Position numbers and translations under genes: made by a program. The notes under the pieces were generated by a model. The model was not told where the DNA came from, searched no databases, and saw nothing but the letters and a program-made list of their open reading frames with translations. Positions 33,966-44,266 of a DNA stretch of 64,000 bases are shown here, one piece after another. How positions within the stretch are numbered: the stretch's first letter is position 1; every line of letters begins with the position of its first letter. Source of the stretch: Glossina fuscipes (lineage: Eukaryota; Arthropoda; Insecta; Diptera; Glossinidae); contig NW_023998464.1 of assembly GCF_014805625.2 (NCBI RefSeq), positions 7,603,428 through 7,667,427 on the forward strand. Direction: 5' to 3'.

Positions 33966-34451
33966 TTAAGTAATAACTTCAGTGGCGTTTGATTTTTTTT
34001 CAAGGTAGATAAAAAGTTTATATAAATTGTTAAGGGCACATCTAAATTTAAGATCATTTCGATGATGTGGGCAGTTAGTAAAATAATTAGGTAGTTTTCT
34101 CAAAGATGTTTGAGTGTCCACGAATATCACTTTAGATTTCAAATATTTTTTAAAAAATTCTTGTTTTTCTCTTCCCACGACTAAAACGTACTCATAATTA
34201 TTCAATGGAGATAGTATGTCACCTAACAAGGAATAGTCTAAAGCCATGAATAAATTTGGCACAAAAATGATTTTGATCCTTAGTTTGCTCATTTAATTCT
34301 TTTTCACCGAACGGTGTTCTAAATAAAAAGTAGTTAGCTGCAACAGAACTTGCACTCATATATGCTAGCTCTTTAATAAAATTTGTGTCTGATTTCCATG
34401 ACAATACTGGAAATCAACAAGAGCGAATGTACTTTTAGTTACGCTGGCCAT
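33966..34451 (-). pseudogene. Polinton-associated ORF of unknown function, two frameshifts
   Basis: The start at ATG 34451 reads STFALVDFQ; the frame shifts after about 14 codons into SWKSDTNFIKELAYMS, and again near 34230 into DYSLLGDILSPLNNYEYVLV. The end carries NCPHHRNDLKFRCALNN, a Cys/His pattern. The start (ALVDFQ, then KELA) and Cys/His end remind me of an uncharacterised protein group common in insect Maverick-like elements, but I cannot name it. It lies divergently from the plus-strand ORF at 34559. Confidence 0.5.
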
Positions 34452-34558
34452 GGTTTGATGAGTTACTGATAAATACTGAGCTGATTTTATATAATTTTTG
34501 AGTTTATATTCTAAAAGATTTCATATCACGTTCAGTACTACTTGTGTCGTTTCAATAA

Positions 34559-35017
34559 ATGGATCGGATATCGCCAAGTGTTTAGAAAACTCCGCGTTTA
34601 CCAAAAACAAATCAAGACCATCAATTAATATTTGGTTTGGAATATTTCGTCGGTTTAAAAACTAAAATCAAATGTGGTTTTTCACCCTCAAGAAACTTTA
34701 AACCGCTTTTATGGCTGCAAGATAATAAATGTAATTTTATTGGTTTCACTCGTGATCAATGGATTCATTTAATGGCCTACAAGGAATACATACAACTAAG
34801 ATTGGATCAAATAGACTTTATAGAACCTGAGAGCATTCTAGATCATCCAACTCTAGACAACATTGGGTGTAATTTTAAATATAATCGAGATGGACAATGT
34901 CTTTTGATTATTAAACAAAAAGGGCATAGAATAAAACTTGATGCTGAAACGTGGAGATTAATAACTCGCATTGGAATTTTTTTATCAACATTCCTATGCT
35001 GGAATACTATATTATAA
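34559..35017 (+). pseudogene. Polinton ORF of unknown function, one internal stop
   Basis: From ATG 34559 the frame meets TAG after eight codons (34583-34585) and is then open to 35017 with no further break. The body (LEYFVGLKTKIKCGF, FTRDQWIHLMAYKEYI, QKGHRIKLDAETWRLI) shows alternating strands with conserved Trp, suggesting a small beta-rich domain. A 100-bp weaker continuation in other frames follows (ALNKTDVQLADMS-like, 35065-35105). No family recognised. It is upstream of and codirectional with the integrase. Confidence 0.4.
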
Positions 35018-35243
35018 AAGCAAATCTCGTTCTTTTATTACAATCATTTTTTACCAAAGTGCGTGGAATTAAATAAGACTGATGTTCAATTGGCTGATAT
35101 GTCCATATCCATCGACCCTAATATTGAGATTGATTTGTTAAGATTATGTTTTGAATTTTCTCGGAAAATATCAATAAAGATTAGGCAGGATATTAAGATT
35201 CATACGCTACATTTGAGAATGATAAATAAATAAATGTATAAAA

Positions 35244-36143
35244 ATGAGTAAAATTCAAGTTGTTAATGAGATTCACAAACCAGTCAGAAAAAATTTTATT
35301 CGAAGGCGATTCATTAAAAAAGGAATTAATAGATTTAGTTGAGTTAATTACATTTCATAAACTAAACAATGGCTATGAATACCTTTTGGTTGGAATTGAT
35401 GTATTTTTTAAATATGTTTTCGCGGAACCAGTAAAATCTAAAAGTTCTTCAGACATAGTTAAAGCTATGAAACAGGTATTGGAAAGAAGAAATACATCTC
35501 CAAGAAATATTCAAACTGATCAGGGAAAGGAATTTTTCAATAAAGATTTTAAAAGTTTGATGAAATATTATCAAATTAATCATTATCATACATATACTCA
35601 TATGAAAGCCTCCATATGTGAAAGATTTAATAGAACATTAAAAAACTTAATGTGGAAAATGTTTAGTATTACAAATGGATAAACAACCTGCAAACATTAC
35701 TAGCCAAATACAATAATACATATCACAGAATAATAAAAATGAAACCAAATGAAGTCAATAAACACAACGAGAAGCAGATATTACAAACTGTATATAATTT
35801 CCCTAAAATATTTCGAAGACCAAAGTTTAAAGTTGGGGATTATGTTAGAATTAGCAAATTTAAAGGAGTATTTTTTAAAGGCTATGAACCAAACTGGACC
35901 ACCGAAATATTTCAGATCAGTAGAATAAAAATTACGAATCCTGTTACTTACATTCTAAAAGACTATAAGGAAAATGAAATATTAGGATCATTTTATAAAT
36001 ACGAAATGCAAAAAGTTCGTGACGAAAATGCCTATTTAGTGGAAAAAATATTGAAGAAACAGGAAAACAAATTTTTTGTGAAGTGGCTACGGTTTGATCA
36101 AACTCATAATTCATGGATTAATAAAACTCAATTACTTCGATAA
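35244..36143 (+). pseudogene. Polinton integrase (retroviral-type) with chromodomain, two frameshifts
   Basis: From ATG 35244 (MSKIQVVNEIHKPVRKNF) the frame shifts near 35315 to the catalytic core: DLVEL carries the first Asp, QTDQGKEF the second and KASICERFNRTL the Glu, so all three DDE residues survive. VGIDVFFKYVFAEPV is typical. A 1-bp shift near 35675 moves to the last frame: SH3-like KVGDYVRISKFKGVF and a C-terminal chromodomain (YLVEKILKKQENKFFVKW), which would steer insertion to chromatin. It is transcribed opposite to the polymerase; stops converge 129 bp apart. Confidence 0.85.
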
Positions 36144-37799
36144 ATATGTATAAAATTGCATTGCGTATTAATTTTTACATTTATTCTTGAATACATAGTA
36201 ATTACATTTCATTTACATATTTGTATTATTTACTCTATAATTATTTTACATATATTCATATATGCCTAGTGTTTATACATCGTTATTTATTATTTGACTA
36301 CCTATTTTATAATTTCCCCACGCTAGTGTGGAAATTTTATCATCTAAAACACACCGCTTATCATCTAAATAATCTAACGCTATTTTTTTGCAGATCTCTG
36401 TGTACAATCTGTGTGATTTGCTTCTGATAATTCTCTGTTCACCATAAAAAGATTGTCTATTTATAATACAGTGTTTATAATCAGTATATTTTATTTTGTC
36501 GGTTACACATTTTTTTATCCCCTTAACTTTTTTCACTTCTTTTTCTTTATTGTTCCCACCATTGACTATGTATGCATACGCTTTGGCTTTTAAACCTGCA
36601 AGGTTTGTCATTATTCTCCCGGCATTCTCGTCTTTCATCAGACCTAATACTTTTTTGTTATTAGGAATTATATTATGTATATTGCCGGGCAGGTAATCTG
36701 ATGTGTGATTATTTTTAATAATGTCATATATATTACCATCAGACGCTAATATAAATGAATCTGTATCCATATATATAATCTTTATTGTTTCGCTCTGGTT
36801 AAGTAAAAAGTTATAATAAAAATCATACATCAACCACTTAGAGAATTCTAACACAGTTACTCCCACATATATCGGTTTATCGTGAATAATTTCCAATTTA
36901 CTTAGCTTAACTCCATATAACCCATTATCGAATATTTCGATGCCCTTGAAGTTAGGTTTGGCTATGAGAGCTCTATACCCTTCAGAATTCCTTTTGTTTT
37001 CATAACTGTTTACTAAGCAAACGTCTCGGCGATTTTCAACATTTTCCATGGTTTTCCTATACGCAGCATTATTCATTAGCTTATAGAAGTTCTTCTCAAA
37101 TTCATTGTTGGCAACTTTTCTTCTATTGGTGTTTAAACTAATGTTGGGCTCTAACCAATTTTAGTATTCTGTGAATTCATTTTAATTGCAACCCGTGTTG
37201 CAAGCAGAGGAGCAGATTTTTTAAATGAATCTTATAGCTCATTTTATGAGTTAAATCTGCTATGAGTTTTTTATACTTGCCAGTAGGAGGAATTTTATTG
37301 TCTGCACAGGTAATCATGTTGATCATGAATATCAGACGGATAATTTAGGTCAACTTCCAAAATGTAACCACTACTTCCCTCGATATCAATTTAGTAAATA
37401 TCAAAATCTTTTACCTCACTTTCGCTTAAAAATTGGAAGTTTGCATATGGAAGTTTTTGAGACACGGCCCATCCATACAAATTGTTTGCATCCATATAGA
37501 CCAAATAATTTTCAGAGTTGCTTTCATCATAATTTTCATTAAACTTATTATTTGACTCGGACAACCTTTGGGTGCATTGAGTAATACCATCTCGAATACT
37601 ACTTTTTAAAAACGTATGAATTTCAGGATCCACAATTAGTTCCATTTCAACTTTAGTATATTTCAGCATGGCATCCCAAGAAAGAGATGGTGCTGTAACA
37701 TAATTGCAAGGATGTAGTTTATATATTTCTAAATATAAGATCCTGAAATTCTCGAAACCATCGCTTAGTATCAATTCATTGCTTTCGAGATATAGAACC

Positions 37800-39469
37800 T
37801 GTCACGGTCTTAGCTATATCGGCAGAGCATTTATATTTCCCTGACAAAGAAAAAGATGAATAGGTCCCGTCGGTTGTCCACCGTCCGTCTGTCCACCGTA
37901 AGTCAGTCTGTAACCGTCTGGAGTGCTCCCTACAGTGCCATCATATGCACACCCCTTCGTCCTCCAGCTACAGCGGCGGCAGCGGTAACGCTTAGCCACT
38001 CATCACAAAAAGGAAAAAGGAATTAAACAAACTAAAATAACTTACAATACTTGACGCGGTCGGTGTCGAGGCGAGGTCGGTTGCGGTAGTTGCTACACCG
38101 GCGGTTCCTGTTCCCAGCAAGGAAGTAGGAAGTTCGTTTTAAGTAGTCAGCGCAATCACAACACAGCTGGGATGTAGGTGCATGGGGGTGCACGCAATTC
38201 ATAAGCTACTGAAACTGGAACATTACTCTTCTTCCTCTCAACGCATCTTGACTGAAGTAAACACCTGGATGCCCCCTTTTTTTTTGTTTCCTTTTTATTA
38301 TTTTTTTTTTTCTTTCTATCCTTTTTCTTTTATATATAAATGCTTTTCTATTTTTTTTTATTATAAAACATTGTTCTGCTAAAACGTTTTTTTTTCTTTA
38401 TTTTTTTTTTGTGTGTATTATTCTTATGTATATGTTTTACTTTACAGCAAAGTTTTACAATCGTAGAATTTCTGTACAAATAATTGAATTAGGTGACAAA
38501 GTTTTTCTCGTGATGGCTAAATGGTAGTAACCAACTCACAATATGTATATAAATATTTTTTTATTTTTTTTTTTGTTTCAAAAGCACGCATACAAAAAGA
38601 AATTTTTTTTTTCCTTTTTTTTTATGTTATACAGAGTTGATTGGTTATATATTCTTTTACACAATTTAGACACAAATATGTTCCTATGCATATACATACG
38701 TATACATGTATATATATACATGTCTATAAATATATATATATATACATATATTTAGATTGTATACAATTATTTACACAAAGGATTTATTTTGTAAACTTTT
38801 GTCGGCAGAAGAAAAATTTCTTCGTCGCGAGAACACACACAAAATGCTTCTTTTAATTGTTCCACCTTTCCCTTTTTTTTTCTTGTGTTTTTTTTGCTAC
38901 TTTATTTCCCATTAGCTGATGTTTGTCCTTTTGATCACACTTGAAGGATACTTTCAAACAAAATTATTTTTATTTGTCCGTTTTATGAAAAGCTCGAAAA
39001 TGCGTCTGAACTTCACCAGATGCCAAATAGTTCTACCTTCCAACTTGAAATTAAAACGCAGACAGACCTCTCGTGCTTACTTAATTTCCCTCTTCTTCCT
39101 CCTGTTGCTCTCTCTATAGCGGCTTGCCGCTACTCTCACACAAGAGCAAGCATAGATCCCGCAAAATCATACGATTTTGCCTATGCTTGCAAGAGCAAAA
39201 GGAAAAAAATGGAGTACCGCAAAATCATACGATTCTGCCTGTACTTGCAAAAGCAAGCAAAGATACCGCAAAATCATACGATTTTTGCCTGTACTTGTAA
39301 GCAAGGAAAACAGAAAAGAATAAAATAAACATATACCGCAAGATCATGCGATTTATTAGCGGTACCACAAAATCGCATGATTTTGTCTAACGGCATGCCG
39401 CTATTCCGCTGCTTGCGGTTGATACAGACCGACAGACACCCTACCCGAGGTTTGTTCGCGGCCGTTACA
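37800..39469 (+). mobile_element. LTR-like unit, 1670 bp, probable solo LTR (TSD AACC)
   Basis: It starts TGTCACGGTCTTAGC and ends GCGGCCGTTACA with the perfect duplication AACC at 37796-37799 and 39470-39473. Starts and ends match the 2394-bp unit at 30417, including CTACC...GAGGTTTGTTCGCGG near the end. It carries an array of palindromes at 39160-39390. No coding frame. Confidence 0.8.
39155..39395. repeat. Array of five short palindromes, GCAAAATC-ATAC-GATTTTGC
   Basis: GCAAAATCATACGATTTTGC occurs at 39161, and near-copies at about 39218, 39267, 39339 (diverged: GCAAGATCATGCGATTT) and 39368 (ACAAAATCGCATGATTTTGT), spaced 29-72 bp. Each can form an 8-bp stem with a 4-base loop, or a dimeric protein site. 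Confidence 0.9.
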
Positions 39470-40503
39470 AACCTTATAATCTTTAAGGGTCTGACATTTG
39501 AAAGCGTCCCACACCATCCGCGCGAAATTTTAGTCAGCCTCACTACATTCTCGATCGGACATATAATTATAGAAGCACTCTTTGGATCATCAAACTTCTT
39601 AATGTCGCTTACATAATCGTACGGAAAGACACCCTTACGACTTACGCAAATTTTTCCGGATTCTTAAATGCTTTCTTTAACATTTTAAACTGAGTGGACT
39701 GAAAATATTTGGCCAATTTCTCTAAACTAGAGTTTAAGAATCGATTAGAATCTACAAAATTCATTAAATATTTTATCTTATTCCCTTCCCATTTAAAACA
39801 ATAGACATCAGCATTTTTCACATTAATTGTAGCCTTTTTAGTGAATATACTAATTGGCAATGGTACATATGAAAGGACTCCAACTTGCAAATGGTTAATT
39901 CACAGAATTTAAATTCTGCTATAGCCCAACCGCTTTCTCGTTCCTGGTATTCTGTAGTTGCTCTTTTAAGCTCAATAAAAAGCTCGTCAATCTTATCGTC
40001 AACTTCACTGTTTTCTCTTGCAGCAACGAATTTCGTTGAGAAGTGTTTCAGTGTTATCACCATTTCTGTTTCGAAGCCCTTCACGTAATCTCCAAAAAGC
40101 CTCAAATTGAACTTTACAGAGCCAAATTCATCTAATTTGGTTTGAATTTGCTCGTGTATAAATGTTCGGATATCATCCAAAAATTTGTTTATTACAATCT
40201 CATCCGTTTGAGTTGCTGACGATTTTATATTGAATCACATTTCCCGATGTCGGCGGAGATGTGATGAACACACAGCACAAAAGCACAGCTGCTTTCTCTT
40301 TGTGCTTGTTGGTCCTCAAATGGTTTTTGTACTTTGTCTGCATCATAAAAACTTGGCAGGGCTCGCAATACACCTCCCTGGAAGGAACTTTCTTCTTGGT
40401 GCTAGCTTCAAACACTCCTTTACGTTTACCGCCGTTGTTTGTGGACGGTCCGTCATTCATACTGGAAGTAGGAGGTTTTCTTTAAATGCTGTTTCACAGC
40501 CTG

Positions 40504-40714
40504 CTACGAACTCTTTGCATAAATGGGTATGGAACAACAGAAATTACACCTAGTTTGCCGGTCGCCAATTTTTCCTTTGTTCAAGGAATCAGCTTGCAGC
40601 AAACCTAGCTGACAAGCTCTTGCAAATTCTGAGCAATAATGGTCCAGTAAATTGCCAACTGTCTCATGGCAAAAAGTGCACTTATGTGTGTTAGGTTCAA
40701 TGTTAATTTTTTCT
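40504..40714 (-). pseudogene. Short Cys/His zinc-finger-like frame beside the right Polinton end
   Basis: The frame down to TAG at 40504 reads THKCTFCHETVGNLLDHYC and later RCNFCCSIPIY, giving C-x2-C-x8-H-x3-C and a second C-x2-C pair. It precedes the polymerase start in another frame. The start codon is not clear. It may be an independent finger protein or a displaced N-terminal extension of the polymerase. Confidence 0.4.
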
Positions 40715-40755
40715 ATTTGTTCTTTTTAATGGTTTGCTGGTTTTAGTATTTTTGA

Positions 40756-40803
40756 AAAAAGATTACAGAGTCCAATGTCATCTGAGAATTGTAATTTTCA
40801 GTC
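40756..40803 (-). repeat. Right terminal inverted repeat remnant of the Polinton
   Basis: Reverse complement of 25169-25216. The frame it contains continues outward to about 40880. An additional direct repeat (GGTTTTAGTATTTTTGAAAA) lies at 40739 and at about 40938, about 200 bp apart, one on each side of this remnant. Confidence 0.75.
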
Positions 40804-40950
40804 CGCAGTAGATTGATTCTCGTATTCCGTTGATAATATTGATGATAATAATGTTGGTATGCTGTTTGTTGTTCTTTGGATCCATTTTAATTTTTTCTAT
40901 TTTTATTTAAAGTAATTAACTCACTAACCGATTTGGTGGTTTTAGTATTT

Positions 40951-41260
40951 TTGAAAATAACTAAAAGGAAAACTCTGCTTATATAGGATAGAAATGTTGG
41001 TGAACTTACCTTCAAGCGTTATCTGAAAAATTGCATCTGTCTTTTCTTTTTCCCTATAAATACTTTTAAGTGTGGTCATAAATACCGTTTGACCTTTTTC
41101 TTTTTATCATTTATAATGCACCATAATACTAGTTCTTTTTCCATTCTCAGCGGGGTATTTATACGAATGGAAATAGTGATAATAAAAAACAGAAATGAGG
41201 AAGGATCATGAGACGTGTAAGTGTTCTGAAATGCGATATGGTGAAATAGTCGCATCACCC
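40951..41260. other. Spacer right of the Polinton, nothing recognised
   Basis: AT-rich, no frame with recognisable content. It may still include the outer end of the Polinton, which I could not fix. Confidence 0.4.
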
Positions 41261-41261
41261 A

Positions 41262-41690
41262 GAGTGCACTTAATTTTTTTCTTCGTGGAAATTTGTGTAT
41301 CGTAAATAATGTATGTCCTTGAAAGAGTCCTTTTTGGTTTGGTCATTAAGATGTGTATAATGAAGAGATGTGTTCGTGGACATTTGTGTAGAGACAAGCA
41401 TGCACGATCGTGTTTCATATCAAAATATGTTTTTTTATTATCGGAATCGTAAGTAATGTGTGTTCTTGAAGAAATCGTTTTTGGTTTGGTCATTAAGATG
41501 CGTGTAATGAAGAGAAGTGTTTGTGTGAATCTGTGTAGACATGTGCATCCACGATCGTGCTTTTTTTTCATGTACTTTTGTAAAGAGAATCATAAGTAAT
41601 TGATGTCCGTGGAGGAATGGTTTTTCATTTGTTGAGGAGGATGTGTGTAATGGAGGTAAGATTTATGGGAGATAATCGTTTGTTAACGTG
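41262..41690. repeat. Diverged tandem repeat, about 3 x 120-125 bp
   Basis: The unit contains TTTGGTCATTAAGATG, TGTAATGAAGAGA, TGTGTAGA and CACGATCGTG in constant order; copies start near 41320, 41446 and 41580, the last one most diverged. Confidence 0.75.
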
Positions 41691-41812
41691 ATATGAGGGA
41701 GTGTAATTGGAGAGGGAGGCACATGATGAAAAGTGATCGTTGGCGTTGGAATCCGTGTTGTGAGGGTAAGTGGAGTGTCATGTGGAACATGTAGTAGACG
41801 TGAGGGATGGTG

Positions 41813-41814
<2 letters not shown>

Positions 41815-41843
<29 letters not shown>
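41815..41843. repeat. (TG)n microsatellite
   Basis: About 13-14 TG units followed by a T run. It may mark the 3' terminus (minus strand) of the R1-like element. Confidence 0.85.
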
Positions 41844-41847
<4 letters not shown>

Positions 41848-42070
41848 TTTGTTTTGGTCTGTGAGCTGGAGGTAGAAAATCTTCGAAAGATACTGCTGGG
41901 TCTTAGTAGCAGCATGCACGATTCGCCATCCCTGGCGCATACGTACTAAAAACTACCCCCCACACACACTTCGTCTACCACTCTCCCCCGCGGGACCACC
42001 GTTAGGTATTACTTCGCGGGGGCTGGTTGTCTCTAGCACGCTCTTGATGGTGGGACCTCAGTGGAATGCA

Positions 42071-44266
42071 CTATCGGCTTCCACTCCCTCTGCTCTCCAC
42101 CCGTTGTCTCTCCAATCGCCGCAACTCCACGAGAGTATTGCTAGCGAATGCGTCTACGGCGTTCCAGGCTGCTGCACTGCCAACCATTGCGCTTGTTATC
42201 TCGTTGGGTGGCACTTGAGGCCGCCCATTCTCGAACCTGCTGCAGTAGAACATTACGTGTTCTGCGTCCTCCTCCATATCCTCGCATACCGGGAAGTTAG
42301 GCGAACTATCGTGCCCGAATCTGTGTAGATATTTCTGGAAACAGCCATGGCCAGTCAGAAGCTGGGTTAAGTAATAGTTTACTTCTCGATGCCGTCTGTC
42401 AACCCAACGTCTTATGTTAGGGATAAGAACGAACGTCCATCTTCCTTTGGTCGTTCTTTCCCACCTCGAGGCCAAGAACTGACCCTTGTGGGACGCCTGC
42501 TGATATTTTATACTGTTCTGTGCCGTTGTCGCTTTCATACACCAACGTACGGTTCGACAAGTAACTCGTTATGGTTTCCAATAGATACCTTGGGACCCGC
42601 GTTCTTATAAGGGTCCTGCCGACAGCTCCCCAGTCCGCCGAATTAAAAGCGTTTTTAACGCCCAGTATAATCAGGGTACAGTATTTCTTGGCGCCCCTTT
42701 TCCACCTATCCACGGCTATGGCGTCGGACGCCAGCCTCACTACGTGATTTATGGCGTCTATTGTCGACCGCGCTCTTCTGAAGCCGTGCTGGTTGTTAGA
42801 TAGGGCACCGTTTTCTTTGGCTACTCTCAGCAGACGCTCGTACACTACTGACTCTAGCAGCTTGCCCATCGTATCCAGGAGACAGATAGGCCTGTACGAC
42901 GACGGGTCAGACGGCGGCTTGTTACCTTTCGGGATCAGCACCAGTCTCTGCGCCTTCCATTTCTCTGGGAAGACTCTTTCTCTGAGGCACTGTTGCATAA
43001 GCTGGGCATATATCTCAGGCCTTACCCTAATCGCTGCCTTCAGGGCTTTATTAGGGATTCCATCCGGACCTGGGGCCTTTTTGTCGCCAATTCTTTTGCC
43101 GGCCGCAAGCACGTCCTCCGTGGTAACAACCGGGGGTGGCTCCTGCTCCCTTCCGAAGAAGTCCACCGCTAGGTACGGTAGCTTATGTGGGAAAAGTGTT
43201 GTCACAATTCTACTCAGCATGACAGGGCACGTGACATGTGGCCGGCCGTGCCCTTTAAGTCTCTTGAGGACCACCTTATACGCGGTTCCCCATGGGTTGA
43301 CATCAGTCTCTCTGCAGAGAGCCTCAAAACAGCTTCTCTTGCTGCGCCTAATGGCTTTCTTTAGGTCCCCGCGCAGGCATTTGTAGGCGTGGACCCGACT
43401 GTCGAAGCCTGGCTTACCCCTTGATCGCTGCACTAATCTTCTGGCCTTGAGGCATTCCTTCCTAGCCGAGCTTATTTCTGCGTTTCACCAGTAGCACGGG
43501 GCGCCTTTTTTGCACGTTCTTCTCCTAGGCATTGAGGCGTCGCATGCTTCGTTTATAGCGGTATACACTTCACGTACGAGCAGCTCCGCTGTATCACCAT
43601 TTATGGCTTGGGAAGAGAATGTCAGCCTAAAGGTTTCTTCTTCGAACGACGTGTCGTTCCACTTCGGACCCCTATGAGTCCGGCGTATATCTCCTCTGCC
43701 TCGCCGAGCCTCAACCTCCATAAAGATGGCTTGGTGGTCGCTGCCCGAGTAGCCTTCACTGAGCGTCCACTTGCACTTTGGCACCAGACCATCACTCACG
43801 TGTGTTTTTGTCCGTCATTCACCAGCGCCAGTGATAGCATTGCAAACGCTTCCAGTAGGGCACGGCCTCTAGCATTGGTGATTCTACTGCCCCATTCCAC
43901 CGCCCAGGCGTTAAAGTCCCCCGCGATTATGACCAGTGATTTGTTGCAGGCATTTGCCACAAGATCATCTAGCATGTACAGGAACTCTTCCTGCGTCCAG
44001 CTTGGGGGTGCATAGCAGCTATAGCAATGTATGTCCCGAGCTCTCGCCCTCGCGAAGCCATTGTGCTCGGCGCTTTTATCCAGGAGTGCAAAATCCGGTG
44101 ACCAGATCGCTGCTTTCCCTGCTGCATCGGCAACCCATCCGCCACGGTTCATCCTTCTGAATGGCTCGCTGATCAACACCAGGTCTATCTTCTCTTCTAT
44201 GACCGTCTGTCTGAGCAGATTATGAGCTGCCTCGCCGTGATTGAGATTAATTTGCATGATTCTCAT
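42071..44266 (-). pseudogene. R1-type ORF2 (EN-RT), deleted core
   Basis: ATG 44266 (MRIMQINLNHGEAAHNLL) starts the endonuclease; LISEPF and AGDFNAW supply catalytic residues. The frame breaks near 43797 with loss of some residues, and the domain ends with GYSGSDHQAIFME. A TGA follows at 43485. RT is open from about 43433: KAPGPDGIPN, YRPICLLDTMGKLLE, HGFRRARSTIDA, motif A region LGVKNAFNSA (Asp of motif A replaced by Val-Lys), and AGVPQGSVLG at about 42462. There it joins, in another frame, the C-terminal region RWVDRRHREVNYYLTQLL with the finger FPVCEDMEEDAEHVMFYC, ending at 42071. Confidence 0.85.

Larger units (their letters stand above)
36273..40460 (-). pseudogene. Protein-primed DNA polymerase B of Polinton, multiply broken
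   Basis: The start (ATG 40460) has a C2H2-like finger, VYCEPCQVF...KNHLRTNKHK. After a frameshift the N-terminal domain follows (FLDDIRTFIHEQIQTKLDE, VKFNLRLFGDYVKG), to YCFKWE at 39800. There about 250 residues including the exonuclease motifs are deleted; the text resumes at NFVDSNRFLNSSLEKLAK. After further frameshifts VWDAFKCQTLKDYK ends at an LTR-like insertion (37800-39469) and resumes exactly (LYLESNELILSDGFENFR). Motif A is MDANNLYGWA; motif B has NNAAYRKTMEN, with Arg replacing the usual Gly; motif C is YMDTDSF. The final part is open from 37076 to 36273. Confidence 0.85.
25156..40950. mobile_element. Maverick/Polinton DNA transposon, decayed, with LTR insertions
   Basis: The block contains nearly the whole Polinton gene set: protease (26217-26655, minus), major capsid (26657-28760, minus), pX-like (28773-29214, minus), penton-type (29273-29737, minus), a lineage-specific ORF (29818-32920, minus), pVI-like (32910-33278, minus), packaging ATPase (33316-33886, minus), integrase (35244-36143, plus) and protein-primed polymerase B (36273-40460, minus). 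An identical 48-bp inverted repeat lies near both ends (25169-25216 and 40756-40803), consistent with terminal inverted repeats. Outer ends are not exact: the left is cut by the CR1 junction and the right is estimated. Without the LTR-like insertions it is about 10.6 kb, shorter than the usual 15-20 kb, so parts are deleted. Most genes carry inactivating changes. Confidence 0.9.

Noticed and set aside
38543..38856. Hydrophobic frames that look like membrane proteins
   Set aside because: They are produced by T-rich and (TA)n sequence inside the LTR-like unit; no start context, conservation or family.
39274..39543. 89-codon minus-strand frame
   Set aside because: It spans the end of an LTR-like insertion and out-of-frame polymerase sequence; the polymerase reading is in another frame.
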